From Acidobacteriota bacterium (GTDB taxonomy: Bacteria; Acidobacteriota; Holophagae; Holophagales; Holophagaceae): 64,000 bases of DNA. Of this stretch, positions 1-11,200 are shown piece after piece (the first letter of the stretch is position 1; each line of letters opens with the position of its first letter). The DNA is taken from contig JACPUT010000018.1 of NCBI GenBank assembly GCA_016192145.1, forward strand, positions 1-64,000. Reading direction: 5' to 3'. Below the pieces are notes generated by a model. It was not told the DNA's origin, made no database searches, and saw only the letters and a list, made by a program, of their open reading frames with translations. A program made the translations under genes and the position numbers.

Positions 1-225
1 ATCGAGGCGATGACTAGGTACCGCCACCCGGGCTACGTGAGTTATCTGGTGGGTTCCGGGAATGCGGCCCATCTTCGCTTCAACGTGGACGCATTCGACC
101 GGCTGAAATGGTGGTCAAAGATGATGTGGAAGCAGGGGTTCCGTGGATTTTCGAAAATGGTGCAGGATCATTCGATCGACCTCTACATTGCCAAGTTGAC
201 CGTGCATGCACGCAATCGGCGGTGA
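1..225 (+). CDS. C-terminal fragment of an unrecognised protein
   Basis: The frame is open from the left edge of the window to a TGA stop, so this is the tail of a gene that begins outside. About 74 residues are visible. They are rich in basic and aromatic residues (for example LKWWSKMMWKQGFRGFSK) and end in the basic run HARNRR. There is no signal peptide, recognisable motif or clear membrane segment in this part, and I do not recognise the family. It lies on the same strand as the LpxR-like gene that follows after about 70 bp, but nothing shows that the two are co-transcribed. An internal ATG at position 10 could be read as a start, but the open frame continues upstream of it. Confidence 0.5.
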   Translation: MEAMTRYRHPGYVSYLVGSGNAAHLRFNVDAFDRLKWWSKMMWKQGFRGFSKMVQDHSIDLYIAKLTVHARNRR

Positions 226-293
226 ATTGAGGCCTATACGTTAACTAAGCAACATCTCGAAAAACCGAGTAACCCGAATTTGGAGATTTCGTG

Positions 294-1307
294 ATGCGTG
301 CACACTGGTTGCTCTTCGTCGGAACCATCCTGGTCGCTCAAGATTTCGGCTCCGAACTCGGGGAATCAAAGGGTGTGAAGCGAGTCGGGATGGCAATTGA
401 CAACGACGTCAAAGAACTCAGCGGCGTCAGCGGAGATCGCTTCTACACAAACGGGGTCAGGCTTTGGGCTTTGACCCCGAAGGAACTCCCCTACTTCCTC
501 CCAGAAGGAATGCGAAATCGGCTCACAAGGAACGAAGATAACCAATGGAGTTCGGGTTGGGTTATTGGCCAACAGATCTTCACGCCCGAAAACATAAAAG
601 ACCCCAACCCACAGCCCAAAGATCGACCTTGGGGTGGGTGGCTGTATGCAGGTGGGATTGGGAGGTTCAAATCCAATCATCATTTGTATGAGGTGGAAAT
701 CACCGCAGGTGTTGTTGGCCCGGGGTCTGGTGGCCGCCAAGTCCAGTCCGAATTCCATCGGTTGATTCGTTCACCTCATCCAGAAGGTTGGGACAACCAG
801 ATCGTGAGCAAGCCCACGTTCCAAACCCGGTTGGATTACACCTACCTCGACTACATTGGTACGGTTTGGGGCCAAGTGTTGGAAGGTCATATGACCCTGG
901 GGATTCGCACGGGGAACGTGTTTAGGGACGCCCACGGAGGGCTGGTACTCCGATTTGGCAATCGACCCAACGTTGGTCCGAAAAATGATTCGGACACCCG
1001 TTACCAAATGATGGCCTCAACCTCGCAACCTGGAAGATGGGGGTGGTACATCTACACCCAATGGGGGATGAAGGCTGTCGATCGAAACCTATTGATCCAA
1101 GGAGAGACGCCGACCGGGAATCCAACCTTGGAACTCAAGACACAAGTTCAAGAGATGGCCATTGGTGCAGCACTGTTTATCCCCCTTACGCGGGCGCGAA
1201 GTCTTGAGTTGATCGCACGAAGAGTCCGCCGCACCGAGGAATTTGTGGGGCAACGCGGACCTCAGCAATACGGCACTATCTCCTTGGTCTGGCACACCCG
1301 GATTTGA
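294..1307 (+). CDS. lpxR: LpxR-family lipid A 3'-O-deacylase (DUF2219), outer membrane
   Basis: LpxR enzymes are outer-membrane beta-barrels that remove the 3'-acyloxyacyl group from lipid A. The family signatures appear in order: AIDND near residue 35, then GDRFYTNGVRL, QQIFTP, DRPWGGWLYAGG, GVVGPGSGG, and a histidine-containing stretch ending in GWDNQ. Length (337 aa) is normal for the family. The N-terminus MRAHWLLFVGTILVAQ is a plausible signal peptide. The start is a GTG-ATG doublet at 291/294. I prefer the ATG because GGAG at 282-285 then lies 8 nt upstream. A terminator-like hairpin follows 53 bp after the stop, so this is probably a single-gene unit. The catalytic activity is inferred from the family. 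Confidence 0.85.
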   Translation: MRAHWLLFVGTILVAQDFGSELGESKGVKRVGMAIDNDVKELSGVSGDRFYTNGVRLWALTPKELPYFLPEGMRNRLTRNEDNQWSSGWVIGQQIFTPENIKDPNPQPKDRPWGGWLYAGGIGRFKSNHHLYEVEITAGVVGPGSGGRQVQSEFHRLIRSPHPEGWDNQIVSKPTFQTRLDYTYLDYIGTVWGQVLEGHMTLGIRTGNVFRDAHGGLVLRFGNRPNVGPKNDSDTRYQMMASTSQPGRWGWYIYTQWGMKAVDRNLLIQGETPTGNPTLELKTQVQEMAIGAALFIPLTRARSLELIARRVRRTEEFVGQRGPQQYGTISLVWHTRI

Positions 1308-1360
1308 ACTCGAATGGGATTCGGTTCGACCTTTGGCCGCCCGCATCTGGGCTCTTCGAG

Positions 1361-1388
1361 AAGCGCCTTATACAGGCGCTTTCCTTTT
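1361..1388 (+). terminator. Putative intrinsic terminator after the LpxR-like gene
   Basis: AAGCGCC and GGCGCTT form a perfect 7-bp stem around the loop TTATACA, followed by the T-rich tract TCCTTTT. It lies 53 bp past the lpxR stop in the sense direction. The T-tract is interrupted, so the strength is uncertain. Confidence 0.5.
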
Positions 1389-1409
1389 GACCACTGGGGT
1401 AGGTGGTCA
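1388..1409. repeat. Second hairpin, perfect 7-bp inverted repeat
   Basis: TGACCAC and GTGGTCA pair around the 8-nt loop TGGGGTAG, directly after the terminator-like hairpin. It could be a second stem of the same terminator or an operator for the gene starting at 1420. No protein-binding site is recognised. Confidence 0.4.
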
Positions 1410-1419
1410 ATACTGATGC

Positions 1420-2007
1420 ATGACTTCAGGGACGCTTCGCGAGCATGACGACCATAAGGTCTGGATTACCCAAATCGCTGGGGCCACCTTTTACTTGCGT
1501 GGCCTCTACCAACGACTCGGTGATTCGCAACAAGCTGCCCGTGCTGAACAGGCTGGCCAGATGGCCCAAGAGCAACTTCACCGGGTGACTCTGGATTCGA
1601 GTGCTCGAATTCAGGAGGCTTCGAAGCGACTTCGACAGGTTGAGGCCGAACAAGGTGACCCACAGGCAGAGCAGATGGCCTGGAAGGAAGCCTTGATTGG
1701 ACTGCTGGCGATCGCGATCTGGGCTGGCGTCGCTGACGCCATTGAAGAGCGGGCCACCCCTTCCCCGGTGTGTAGAAAGGCCAGCAAGGCCCTGGCGGCT
1801 GGTCTTGACGCGTCCAAAACGGCATTCCCCGACGACCTTCGTGTACAGCTGGTGGATGAGATGACGAAGGTAGCTGTGGATGGAAGCATCGAAGGGCTGA
1901 AGCACCTCGCCGGAGAGATGGGTGACGAGGGTGAATCCATCGTGGCCATCATGGGTGATCAGGTCCGAAAGAGCGTGGCGAAGTACCTTTCGGCCTGGAA
2001 CAACTGA
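1420..2007 (+). CDS. Hypothetical helical protein with one possible membrane segment
   Basis: This is a 195-residue frame with no family I recognise. Residues about 30-80 are a Gln/Glu/Ala-rich helix that looks coiled-coil-like. A hydrophobic stretch near residues 90-107 (ALIGLLAIAIWAGVADAI) could be a single membrane helix. A soluble-looking helical domain follows. The start has no convincing ribosome-binding site, only a distant purine run, so it may lie further downstream. The amino-acid composition looks like a real protein rather than an antisense shadow. It sits between the LpxR-like gene and the first giant gene, on the same strand. Its role is unknown. Confidence 0.45.
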   Translation: MTSGTLREHDDHKVWITQIAGATFYLRGLYQRLGDSQQAARAEQAGQMAQEQLHRVTLDSSARIQEASKRLRQVEAEQGDPQAEQMAWKEALIGLLAIAIWAGVADAIEERATPSPVCRKASKALAAGLDASKTAFPDDLRVQLVDEMTKVAVDGSIEGLKHLAGEMGDEGESIVAIMGDQVRKSVAKYLSAWNN

Positions 2008-2257
2008 ATGAAGGGCATCGTGCCCTTGGGAATCGGCTGTGAATGATGGGCCATGAGGCCAGGGCCTCGGCTCAAGAGGCTGACCAGATGTGGTTCGTGA
2101 CCTGCAGCACGGGGCGAGTCAACGTGCTGACGGGGTGAACCGTTACGCGATTTCGAATGGGTGTCGAGAACCGGTCTTCACATTTCTTAACTTCCTGACA
2201 TTCGGGTTGCGCCAATAGCCTTGTCGTTCCGGGAATTTTTCTGGTGGGTAATCGCAT
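2008..2257 (+). other. Leader region of the giant-protein locus
   Basis: About 250 bp without a credible gene. A 7-bp hairpin (AAGGGCA/TGCCCTT, 2011-2027) follows the upstream stop but has no T-tract. An AT-richer stretch at about 2175-2215 is the likeliest place for the promoter of the first giant gene. I cannot identify a clear -35/-10 pair. Confidence 0.3.
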
Positions 2258-5200
2258 ATGACAAAGCGGCCAATTGGCAGCCAGCTTTTCCTGTCCCTTA
2301 TTTCGAGGGTCGGGCTCGCAGTTTCCAATGGGATGACTGCTCGCAGTCATGCCTTGGGGCTGGGCGGGGTGGCTATATTCCTGCTGCTGCCCTTATTGGC
2401 AACCGGTGCGAGGTCGCCACTTCTGACTAGCGGAAGGGGATCGACCCTCACGGGTTCCTCAAAACCATCTGCTGGTGTGGCAGCGCTCTCCACGAATTCA
2501 TTGAGGCCAGGTGCACTGGCTGTGGGTGAACTCCAGATTGTCGGAATGCAGATGGTTCTCCCCGAGGGAAACATTGAACTTCCCGAGGGAAGTCCCTTCG
2601 TCATCAAACCAAAATTCACGAACGGTCCCCGCCTTTTGGGCCTGGACGAATTGAACGCCACCTATGGGACGGGCCTGACGCTGTCCGGAACCTTCTCTGG
2701 CCCCGGGATGGGCGCATCCGATGTCTCGGGTACACCCGCCTCTGGGCTGAACATGCCTGCGATGACGCAGGAGGGGGACTACACGCTGTCCTCCGTGAGG
2801 CTGATGAAGGACGGGAAAGTCATCCTCGATGCAATGCCTTCATCCAAGGTGATCCGATGCCTGGGGCAGGTACTCATCTCAAACGTCACGTCCTCACCGA
2901 TGACGCTCCAAGAGATTCAAGCCGCCGGAATTCAGCTTGGCCCGAATAACTATGAGGCGAAGCGCTTCACCATGACCTTGGCTTTGGGCTCTCAGGAATT
3001 GACCCTGAAGGTCCCCGTTGCCATTCCTGTCTACAACGGGCTCCCCTCATTGTCGGATGAGTCCGTTTTCGGGCCGTTGGAAATCGTCGGAAGTCATGGT
3101 GAAAAAGCATCACTCGACATCACAGTAGTCGCGGCAAACATTCGGCCGCCCGTAGATAAGCTTCCCCAGTTTGACCGCCCCGGCGTCGCGCATGTTCTTA
3201 GGAACGCGTTCAAGGCACTGTTGGTGATCCCAGGGACGGTTGGGTACCTCCATCAGTTTTACAAGACCGATGTCGTGGTTCTGAACACGCTGCCTGAGGC
3301 TTCGCCGTATCGAGTGACCCACCTCAAGGCCAATTTCCTGGTGCCACCTGGATTGGATGGCCAAGCGGGAACAACAGATGACCCACTCGTGCTTGCCGCT
3401 CATTTGGGAGAGACGGCGAGCGCCGAGAAATCTCTGCTTGGACCGGATTCGCTTGGACGCCCTGGCCGCGGTGAGAACTGGGTCAATGGCGGTCAGAGCG
3501 CCATGGCGACCTACTACCTCGAAGGCATGAAGGAAGGTGCCTACCCCCTGGATTTCAAGATTGAAGGTCAGTTCGAAGGTGGAGACCTAGGGGAACCAAT
3601 CCCCATTCTGGGCACCGCGAGTGGCAAGGTCCTGGTTCGGAACCCCAACTTCAGCCTCGTGATGGTCCATCCGGACATCGTGCGCAAGGGCGAGACCTAC
3701 ACCTTGGAGGCACGGCTCACGAATACCACTGAGACGATTGCCAATGCTGTGAGCTTGACGATTGATCAAGCGCGATTGGCAAACGTCAAGTTGATCAGCG
3801 AACCGACGCAATCGGTCAATACGTTGGGACCAGGAGAATCTGCGTCCTTCAAGTACCAGCTCAAGGCCAAGGTGACCGGGGAAGTCCGTAGCGGATACCT
3901 GTACCTAGAAGGAAACGGATCGGCTTCGTATCAATTGAGTGTTGGGATCGGCGAACGGAACATCCGGCTCAACCCAGATACCTTGATCCTTCCCGACACC
4001 TTGAATGCTCTCCCTGGAGATCTCCGGGAAGCGATGTTGAAGGTCTTGGGCCAAGCGTATTCGATTGCTACGGCCAAAGGGGCTCAGCCCGCGGGTGTGC
4101 TTCCCATTCCCATGTCTGTGGTGACCGGCGAAATGGCCAACGGTCTTTCCGAACAGGGATTGTTCCTAAAGATGGGAATTGACCGCACGCGCGTCTGGTG
4201 GGACCTGTGGAAACTCTTCATGGAGAACCACGATCCCGGCTTCGATCAGCTGGTTCGCACCACCACCGCGGGGCGGGAATTAAGGGAAGTGTTCCTTCAG
4301 CGATGGTCATGGGCGGACCCTGCGCGCACCCTTCCGGATCGCTTGGGAGACATGTCGGCGTTTGGATTTGGTTCCAAGAACCGGGTCATCGTGGCCATTG
4401 AAGGTGGCGGCCAAGATCTGCAGGTGGCTGGCCAGGACGGCACTGGTGCGTGGCTGAGCAGTGCTTCAGGAATTCCATCGCTTTCCGTAAATGGCATGAC
4501 GTGGGGTGAAGGGTATGGCCAGCACCTTGCTTCCTGGGGCCTCCTCGCGGGGCAGTCGGGCCTGTTGGTGCTGACCAATCCAAGCAATGAGGTGAAATCT
4601 CTTCACCTTTCGGTGCTTGCTCCCGTGGCTGATGGCGGCGACGCCGTCCTGCGCCGTTATAGCGTGGACCTTGGAAGTACCGTCAAGGCTGTCCTGGCTT
4701 TGGGAGTCGGGGATGGGCTGCTCAAGACTTTCTCAGCCTCAGGTTCGCAATTGGGTGGCGTTTGGCCTGAAGACACGAAAACTATTTCTCCGGAGCCATT
4801 CCAAGCCCTTGGAGTGCACCGGTATGACCGAGAACTCTTCGGGGATGCGAATCCCTATGGCACTCAAGTCATGGTGCTGTTCAATCGGCCGGTGATGAAT
4901 ATTGACCTTCCTGGCGGCGAGGAGGGAGTCGCTGGAGCCCAAGCGCTCATCCAAGTCGAGGCCAATCGGCCTTGGAAGAAGACCATGCCGCCCAAATTGA
5001 ACGCGGGTGGGGATTTCGAACTGGATGGCAACGGGAATGTAGTGTTCCAAACCCCACCAGCTCCATTGACGCGACCGTTTCCGCGGATCGCGTCCCTGTT
5101 CCTCGAAAAGCCAGTCGGCCCCTACGTCGCCAGAACCTTGACCCTGTCCAGTGGTTGGAAAGATGCAAATGGCGGGTCACTAAGTGGCCTAACGACCTGG

Positions 5201-8200
5201 CCGATCACTTCGGGTTGGCTTCCGGGTGGAGCTGTCGTAAAGGGCAAGGTTAGGAAAGCTGACGGCACAGGCGTCCCGACTCAGTTGGAATACTGGTATC
5301 GCCAGCAGGTGGACAGCGTGGACTCGTATGACCTGAGCACAGGTCATACCTTTGTCGAAGAGAAATTAGACGACTACTTCGCCTTGGTCTCTAACGGATT
5401 TGCGACGGAGATCGACGGGACCTATCAGCTGGATTTTGTTCCGGAAGTCGTCTCTCCCTTGATTGGGCCCTTCATCCTTCAAGCGAAGGTCGGGCAAAGC
5501 CAAGCGTCGGCCGGTGCGGCTGTTCTCGGGAATGGCCAGACCATTCAGATGGACCTCGTCGTAGAAGGCGTTGGCACGATAGAAGGCTACGTCCTGGATG
5601 GCAACAATCAGCCCGTTTCTGGGGTGACCGTTCAAGGAATCCAGATACAGAACACGGTTTCATTCGCGACCGGGGGTGGGAGTTCCACGGGTGGAAGGTC
5701 GGTGACCACGGATGCGAATGGGTACTACCGGATTGAAGGTCTGAAGACGGGCGCCTTCTCTCTCCGTGCACTGAAGCAAGGCGTGGGTGGGCTCTTCGGG
5801 GTCGCCACCAGCGGCGCCATCGATCGAGATGGCCAGACGGTTCGCAAGGACCTCGTTCTGAAAGGGCGAGTGGGGTTCGTCAAGGTGCGCTTACTGGACC
5901 TGGACGGTACCTCCATGCTGAACCGCTGGATCCGACTTGGATTCAAAACGGGATTGGTCAACCGGACAACCACTTCAGCCATTGCTGACTGGGTCTATCC
6001 CGAAGAGCACAAGACTATTCAAGGAAGCGACTGGGTCACCTTCGCAAACATCCCCACGGGTGACATTCGGGTTTACACACCGGAGTTCCCGGAAGGATTC
6101 GCGACGACATTCGAGGGGTACCTAAACCCAGATCAGACACTCGAAGTCACCCTAAGGCGACTGTCTCCTGATGTGGTTGCAAAGGTACGAATCCATGTTG
6201 TCGATGACCAGGGAACGGCGATCCCGGGTGCCTATGTGCTCATTGGTGGGGCGGGTGTCGCGCCAGGTGGCGTAGAAAAATTCAACGCCCAAACAGATGG
6301 AGAGGGTTATTCGCCCTTCTTGACGCGGGTCGCCCCAGAGCGTGTTGCCGCTTGGGCGTACCACCCTTCCTGGAATGGTTCCTTCCCCGGCGAATCCGCC
6401 TTATTGGCGGGAGGCCAATCCTACACACTCACCGTCGTGATGCCCAAGAGGACTTCGCTCCAAGGCCGAGTCACGCGGGGGGACGGGACCCCCGTCCGAG
6501 ATGCAGTCGTGGCGATCCCCCCAATCTACAATTTCTCGACACCGGAAAATCGTGTTGTCCGGACGGATTCAAATGGTAGGTATCGATTCGAGTCCATCCA
6601 AACTGGCCGCGCATTCCGTGTTGCGGTGGTCGGGCCAGAAGGACTGACGGCTGCAAACCAAGAGATGCCGGCCACGACGGAAGGCCAGTCCCTCACCTTT
6701 GATGCAGTGCTGCCGGATGTCGGAACTTGCGAGGCGTTTGGACAATTGTTTGTAATGCAAGCCGATGGATCCAGGATTCCAACTTCGGGTTGGGTCGATA
6801 TTGAGTCCCAGGTCCCGGACATCGGTTATGGTGCCTACGGGTCTATGAACTGGGGCCTTCCCATCTGGAACACCCGCGCATCTGTTCAGACCCAGTTGGA
6901 CGGAAATTTTCGCGCCACGGGGCTCCCTAGCGGGCAATTCCGCATCACCGCCGGTAGAGAAAATGCCATCGAGGTACGAGTTGATGGTTCCTTCGAAAAC
7001 GGCCACGAAATTCGAAAAATAGATCTGGCCATTCGAAACACCTTCACTGCCGCGCTAAAGGGGAAGATCTATCAGCGTGATGGGCAAACCCCAGTCGCCA
7101 AGGGTGCTCGGGTACGGTTGCTGGGTACCAACGGTTCAGAACTCCAGGTGGAGTCCCAAGAGGAAGGGATCTACAAATTCCCCAAGGTGATCGTTGCGGG
7201 CACCTATCAAGTACGCGTGGAAGACCCTCAGACCGGCGATATCACGGTTGCCACCATTTCCATCAAGGACCAGGACAGCGTGATTCGAAACCTTCGGCTT
7301 TGGGGGCGTGGAAACCTCAAGATCAAGGTCCAGAACAGCCTTGGCCAAGCCCTGTCAGATGCAGTGGTCACCCTCCAGCATGGTCGAGGGCTCTTGCTTC
7401 AACCGGACGATCTGCCAAATCTCTCTCAGCGTTTACGCCCGGAACACCATGGGGAATTGCTTTTCGAGGACATGATCGAAGGATTGGTTTCGATTGAGGT
7501 CAAGGATCCCCTTGGGTTGGTCGGTCGTGGTTCCATCGAAATCCAGCCTGGAGGCGGCGATCGAGAAATCACCGTTCGGCTCCAGCCAGTGGGTGATGTC
7601 GTGGGTTCGCTCCGGAGGGCAGATGGCACCTTTGTGCCAGCTGGTCGAATCGACGCCTATTGGGTGGATAACAGTCAGCAGGAGCATTGGATTGGAACAT
7701 CTCCAACTTTCCAGGAAGGGGTTCAGGGGCGATTCATCTTCATCGGCCTCCCTGCTGGTGTCATCCGCTTGAGGGCCTGGGATCCCGATTCCCGCCAAAT
7801 GGGCGCCCTTTCTGTTCAGGTGATGGAAGGTCAGCAGCAAACCGTGGAAATGAGCACCCAGGACCTTGGGTCTGTTCAAGTAACGGTGCGGCTGAATGGG
7901 CAGCCCGTTGTTCGAGCTGGAGTCGTTCTTCATGCCTCTACCGTGGTTGCGGAAGGTATCGGTGACTTTGAGGCCACCACCGACGACCAAGGCCGGGCTC
8001 AATTCATGGTCCCTCCCGGAAGCTTCACCGCGCATTCCGTAGACCCCCAATCGCTCTCCACGGGGGATTTGAGATTCCTGCGTACCCCAAACCAGGCACC
8101 GCTTGAGCTGGCATTGGATCTCCAGCCTGTGAAATCTCTAACCGTGAGGATTCAGCCGCCAACGGGATGGGTCGGGACCGTGCTTGATGGCTGGAAGGTA

Positions 8201-11200
8201 ATGGACCTGAACACAGGTCGAACCGCTCATCTGGATGGTCAAAATCAAGGGCTCTTGCAGGATCTGACGGTCGGCGTCCATGCGTTGGATGTTCAAGATG
8301 CCTTGGGCTTCACTCGGGGTACGTTCAACATCCTTGTCCGCCCGGATGGTCCACCCCTCCAGGCTTCGATGATCCAAGCCTTGCCGCTTGGATCTCTTAA
8401 GATCCGCATCCTGGATGCGGAAGGAGCCCCGGTTCCTTTTGTGATGCCTTCCTTGTCAGATGGCGTGGATCTCAGCCATATCCCTCTCTTCACGGATGGA
8501 ATGGGCGAAGCGCTAGTATTCCCCGTTCTGGGGCGGCGTGCCACGGCGACATATGGAAGTGTGCGTGCCAGATTCGAGGTCACTCGTGAAGGCGAAGTTG
8601 CGGAAGTCCTTCTCCAATTGGCGCCAACGGCAAGCCTGCATGGCGTTGTTCGAGATGCAGAAGGTCATCCAGTGCCCTACATCGGTGTGCAGGTTTGGTC
8701 CCAAAGTTCTGGGGATTGGCGGGCCGACTCCGCGACGGATGCGAACGGAACCTACGTGGTCCATTCCATTCCCGTTGGACCGACCATACTCCTCCAAGCG
8801 AAATCGCTGGATGGGCGCGCCTCCAGTGTCCAACTCGTTTTCTTCAATCAGCCCGAGAATCGGCAAGTCGACCTTGTAATTCCCGTCCTGGGTGGAATTC
8901 GGGCCCGATTCTCTGATCCCCTCCGACCGGCCATGCCGCCGATGACACTTCAAGTCCTCGCTGCCGACGGTCATTTGGTCGCCAGTCAACCGCTGGATGG
9001 GTTGGGTACGGCCGAACTTTCTGGCCTTCCTGCATTGCAGGATCTGACGCTTCGGTTGGTTTGGGATGATCGAAGGGTTGTGGCTTACACCTCCACCATT
9101 CAGATCCCTGGCGCCGGTCAGGTGAAGACCATCGAAGTTGTGCTGGATTCGTTCGTGAATTTGAACGGTTGGACCCTCGATACCCTGAACCGCAAAGTTC
9201 CCATGACGGTCATGCTTCAAGATGCGGCCGGGGGCGAACTGGATCGCGTGACGACGACGGGTGACATCTACGATCCGGATCAGCCCACCTTTGCCTTCAG
9301 GTACCTGCATGTAGGGACGGAATATCACCTTGTAGGCCTTAAGGAAGGCACCCAGGTCCCCGTGGCCTTCAAGGCGTTCACACCGATGGGTGGATTCCTG
9401 AATGTGACCACGAACTTGGTCGCAGAAGCCGAATCTGCGCTCCATGTAAGCTTCCGTACTGCGAGCGGGTCGGCTGCGAATGTGATTGATCCCTTCGTGG
9501 TCTACCCAAATGGCGAATCCCTGCAGCTCCAACCCAAGGGCGACGGTACGTTCACGGCTTCTGTTCCTGCCCGTGTACCGGTCTCGGTCAAAGTGTTCAA
9601 TTATGTCCTTGGTGAGGATCTACTTCTCCCGATTGGGGGTGTCACCTCACCTGACTCGACGCTTGAGGCCGAGCTGGTGCTTCCGGATCTTGGCATCATC
9701 CGGGGCCGAGTGCTCGGTGCCGATGGTGCTCCCCTCGCCGGAATCGTGAAGCTATACGACGGTCAGAAACTTCGTCAGTCCAAAACGGTACTTGGTGATG
9801 GGGTGTTCGAGTTCGGCCAAGTCCGAACCGTGTTGCCCATGGCGATTTCAGTAGTCAATGGTTTCCAAAACGCCCTGGCCATAGCGCAGTTGCTCAGCCC
9901 GGGGGAGATCCAAACTCAAGACCTGAAGATGAATGGATTATCGGACGTGCGGGTGAAGGTAAAGACGGCGGATGGAATCGGGGTCCCCGACAAACTCGTC
10001 TTCGTCCTTCTTGCAGATGGAACTAACGTCGCTGCGCAGCGCACGGACGCTACCGGGGTGGCTCGATTCGTGGGAATGCCCGCTTCCAGGAGCCTGAAGA
10101 TCACCACAACTCTGGGACAGGGTTATGTCTCCAAGGGGCTCACCTTGACCTTTGGAAGCCCAGAAGCCTTGGTGGAATTCACCGATCTACCCCCCACGAC
10201 CATCTCGGGGCGGATCCTGCGTGCCAATCCGGCCCTTTCTTGGCCTGAAGGGACCCGTTTGTTGCTGACCAATGGCGTCAGCTTGGACCTTCCGCTCAAC
10301 CCAGACGGCACCTTTGACACCCAATCGCAAGTTTCATTGAATAGTCGCGAAATTCGAGCGACGGTCTTGGTATCCGGCGTGGCCGTGGTTTCTAGATCTC
10401 TTACCCCAGTGGAAGGGGGGGTGACCGAAGTAAATCTGGCAGCTCCGGTATTCGGAAGCGTGCGGGCCCGTGTGTTGCAGGCAGGTGTGGCCGTTGATGG
10501 TGTGCCCGTGGAGATGGATCGACACGTTCTTGGCACGACGGATCTGGACGGGTACACGCAACCCAAAACATCCTTGGCTGGAACCCATGAACTGGTGGCC
10601 ACGAAGGGAACCGAGGTCGCGTGGACTCAGGTTTCCATCGCAGAAGACGGCCAAGCCCTGACCGTGAACCTACCGTTGACCAATGGTCAGGTCACCCTTC
10701 CGGTTTCGCTCCTGATGGATCGCCTCGGAATCACCATGCGCATTTCCGACCAGGATACTCCCCCCCTCGCATGGGGCGTGGATGGGACCATGAGTGACGC
10801 TTTCTGGCCGACAGCTGCGACCTGGCGCCGCGCTGGCCGGAGTTTCGCTTGGGATGAATCCCGTGGAGACATTGCCCTGACCAGGGTGTTCACCTCAGTC
10901 GGCTATGGTGTGCGTCAAGAACTCGTATTCAAAAATTCAGGATCCACAGCGCGAAAGGTTCGGTTCCGCCTTCGTACCGGATGGACACCCGATGCGAACA
11001 CGATTGGAACCCCCGGCCAGCTTGGTGGTGCGCATTTCCCCAACTACTCGCAAAGCCTCGTCTGGGGTCGAGGTGAATTCGTACCCACCGGTATGACCGA
11101 TAACACCTACTCAGGACAATTGGATTGGCCCGAGTTTGACCTTCAGCCCGGCGAAACCAAGGGCCTCTGGATCGGCCACCACCGTTACGGTTTCCAGCAA

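Noticed and set aside
1288-1410. tRNA-like signals downstream of lpxR (a TTCAAAT T-loop and a 17-nt anticodon-like hairpin on the minus strand)
   Set aside because: The T-stem does not pair, the acceptor arms do not match, and U33 is missing from the loop. The hairpins are better explained as a terminator.
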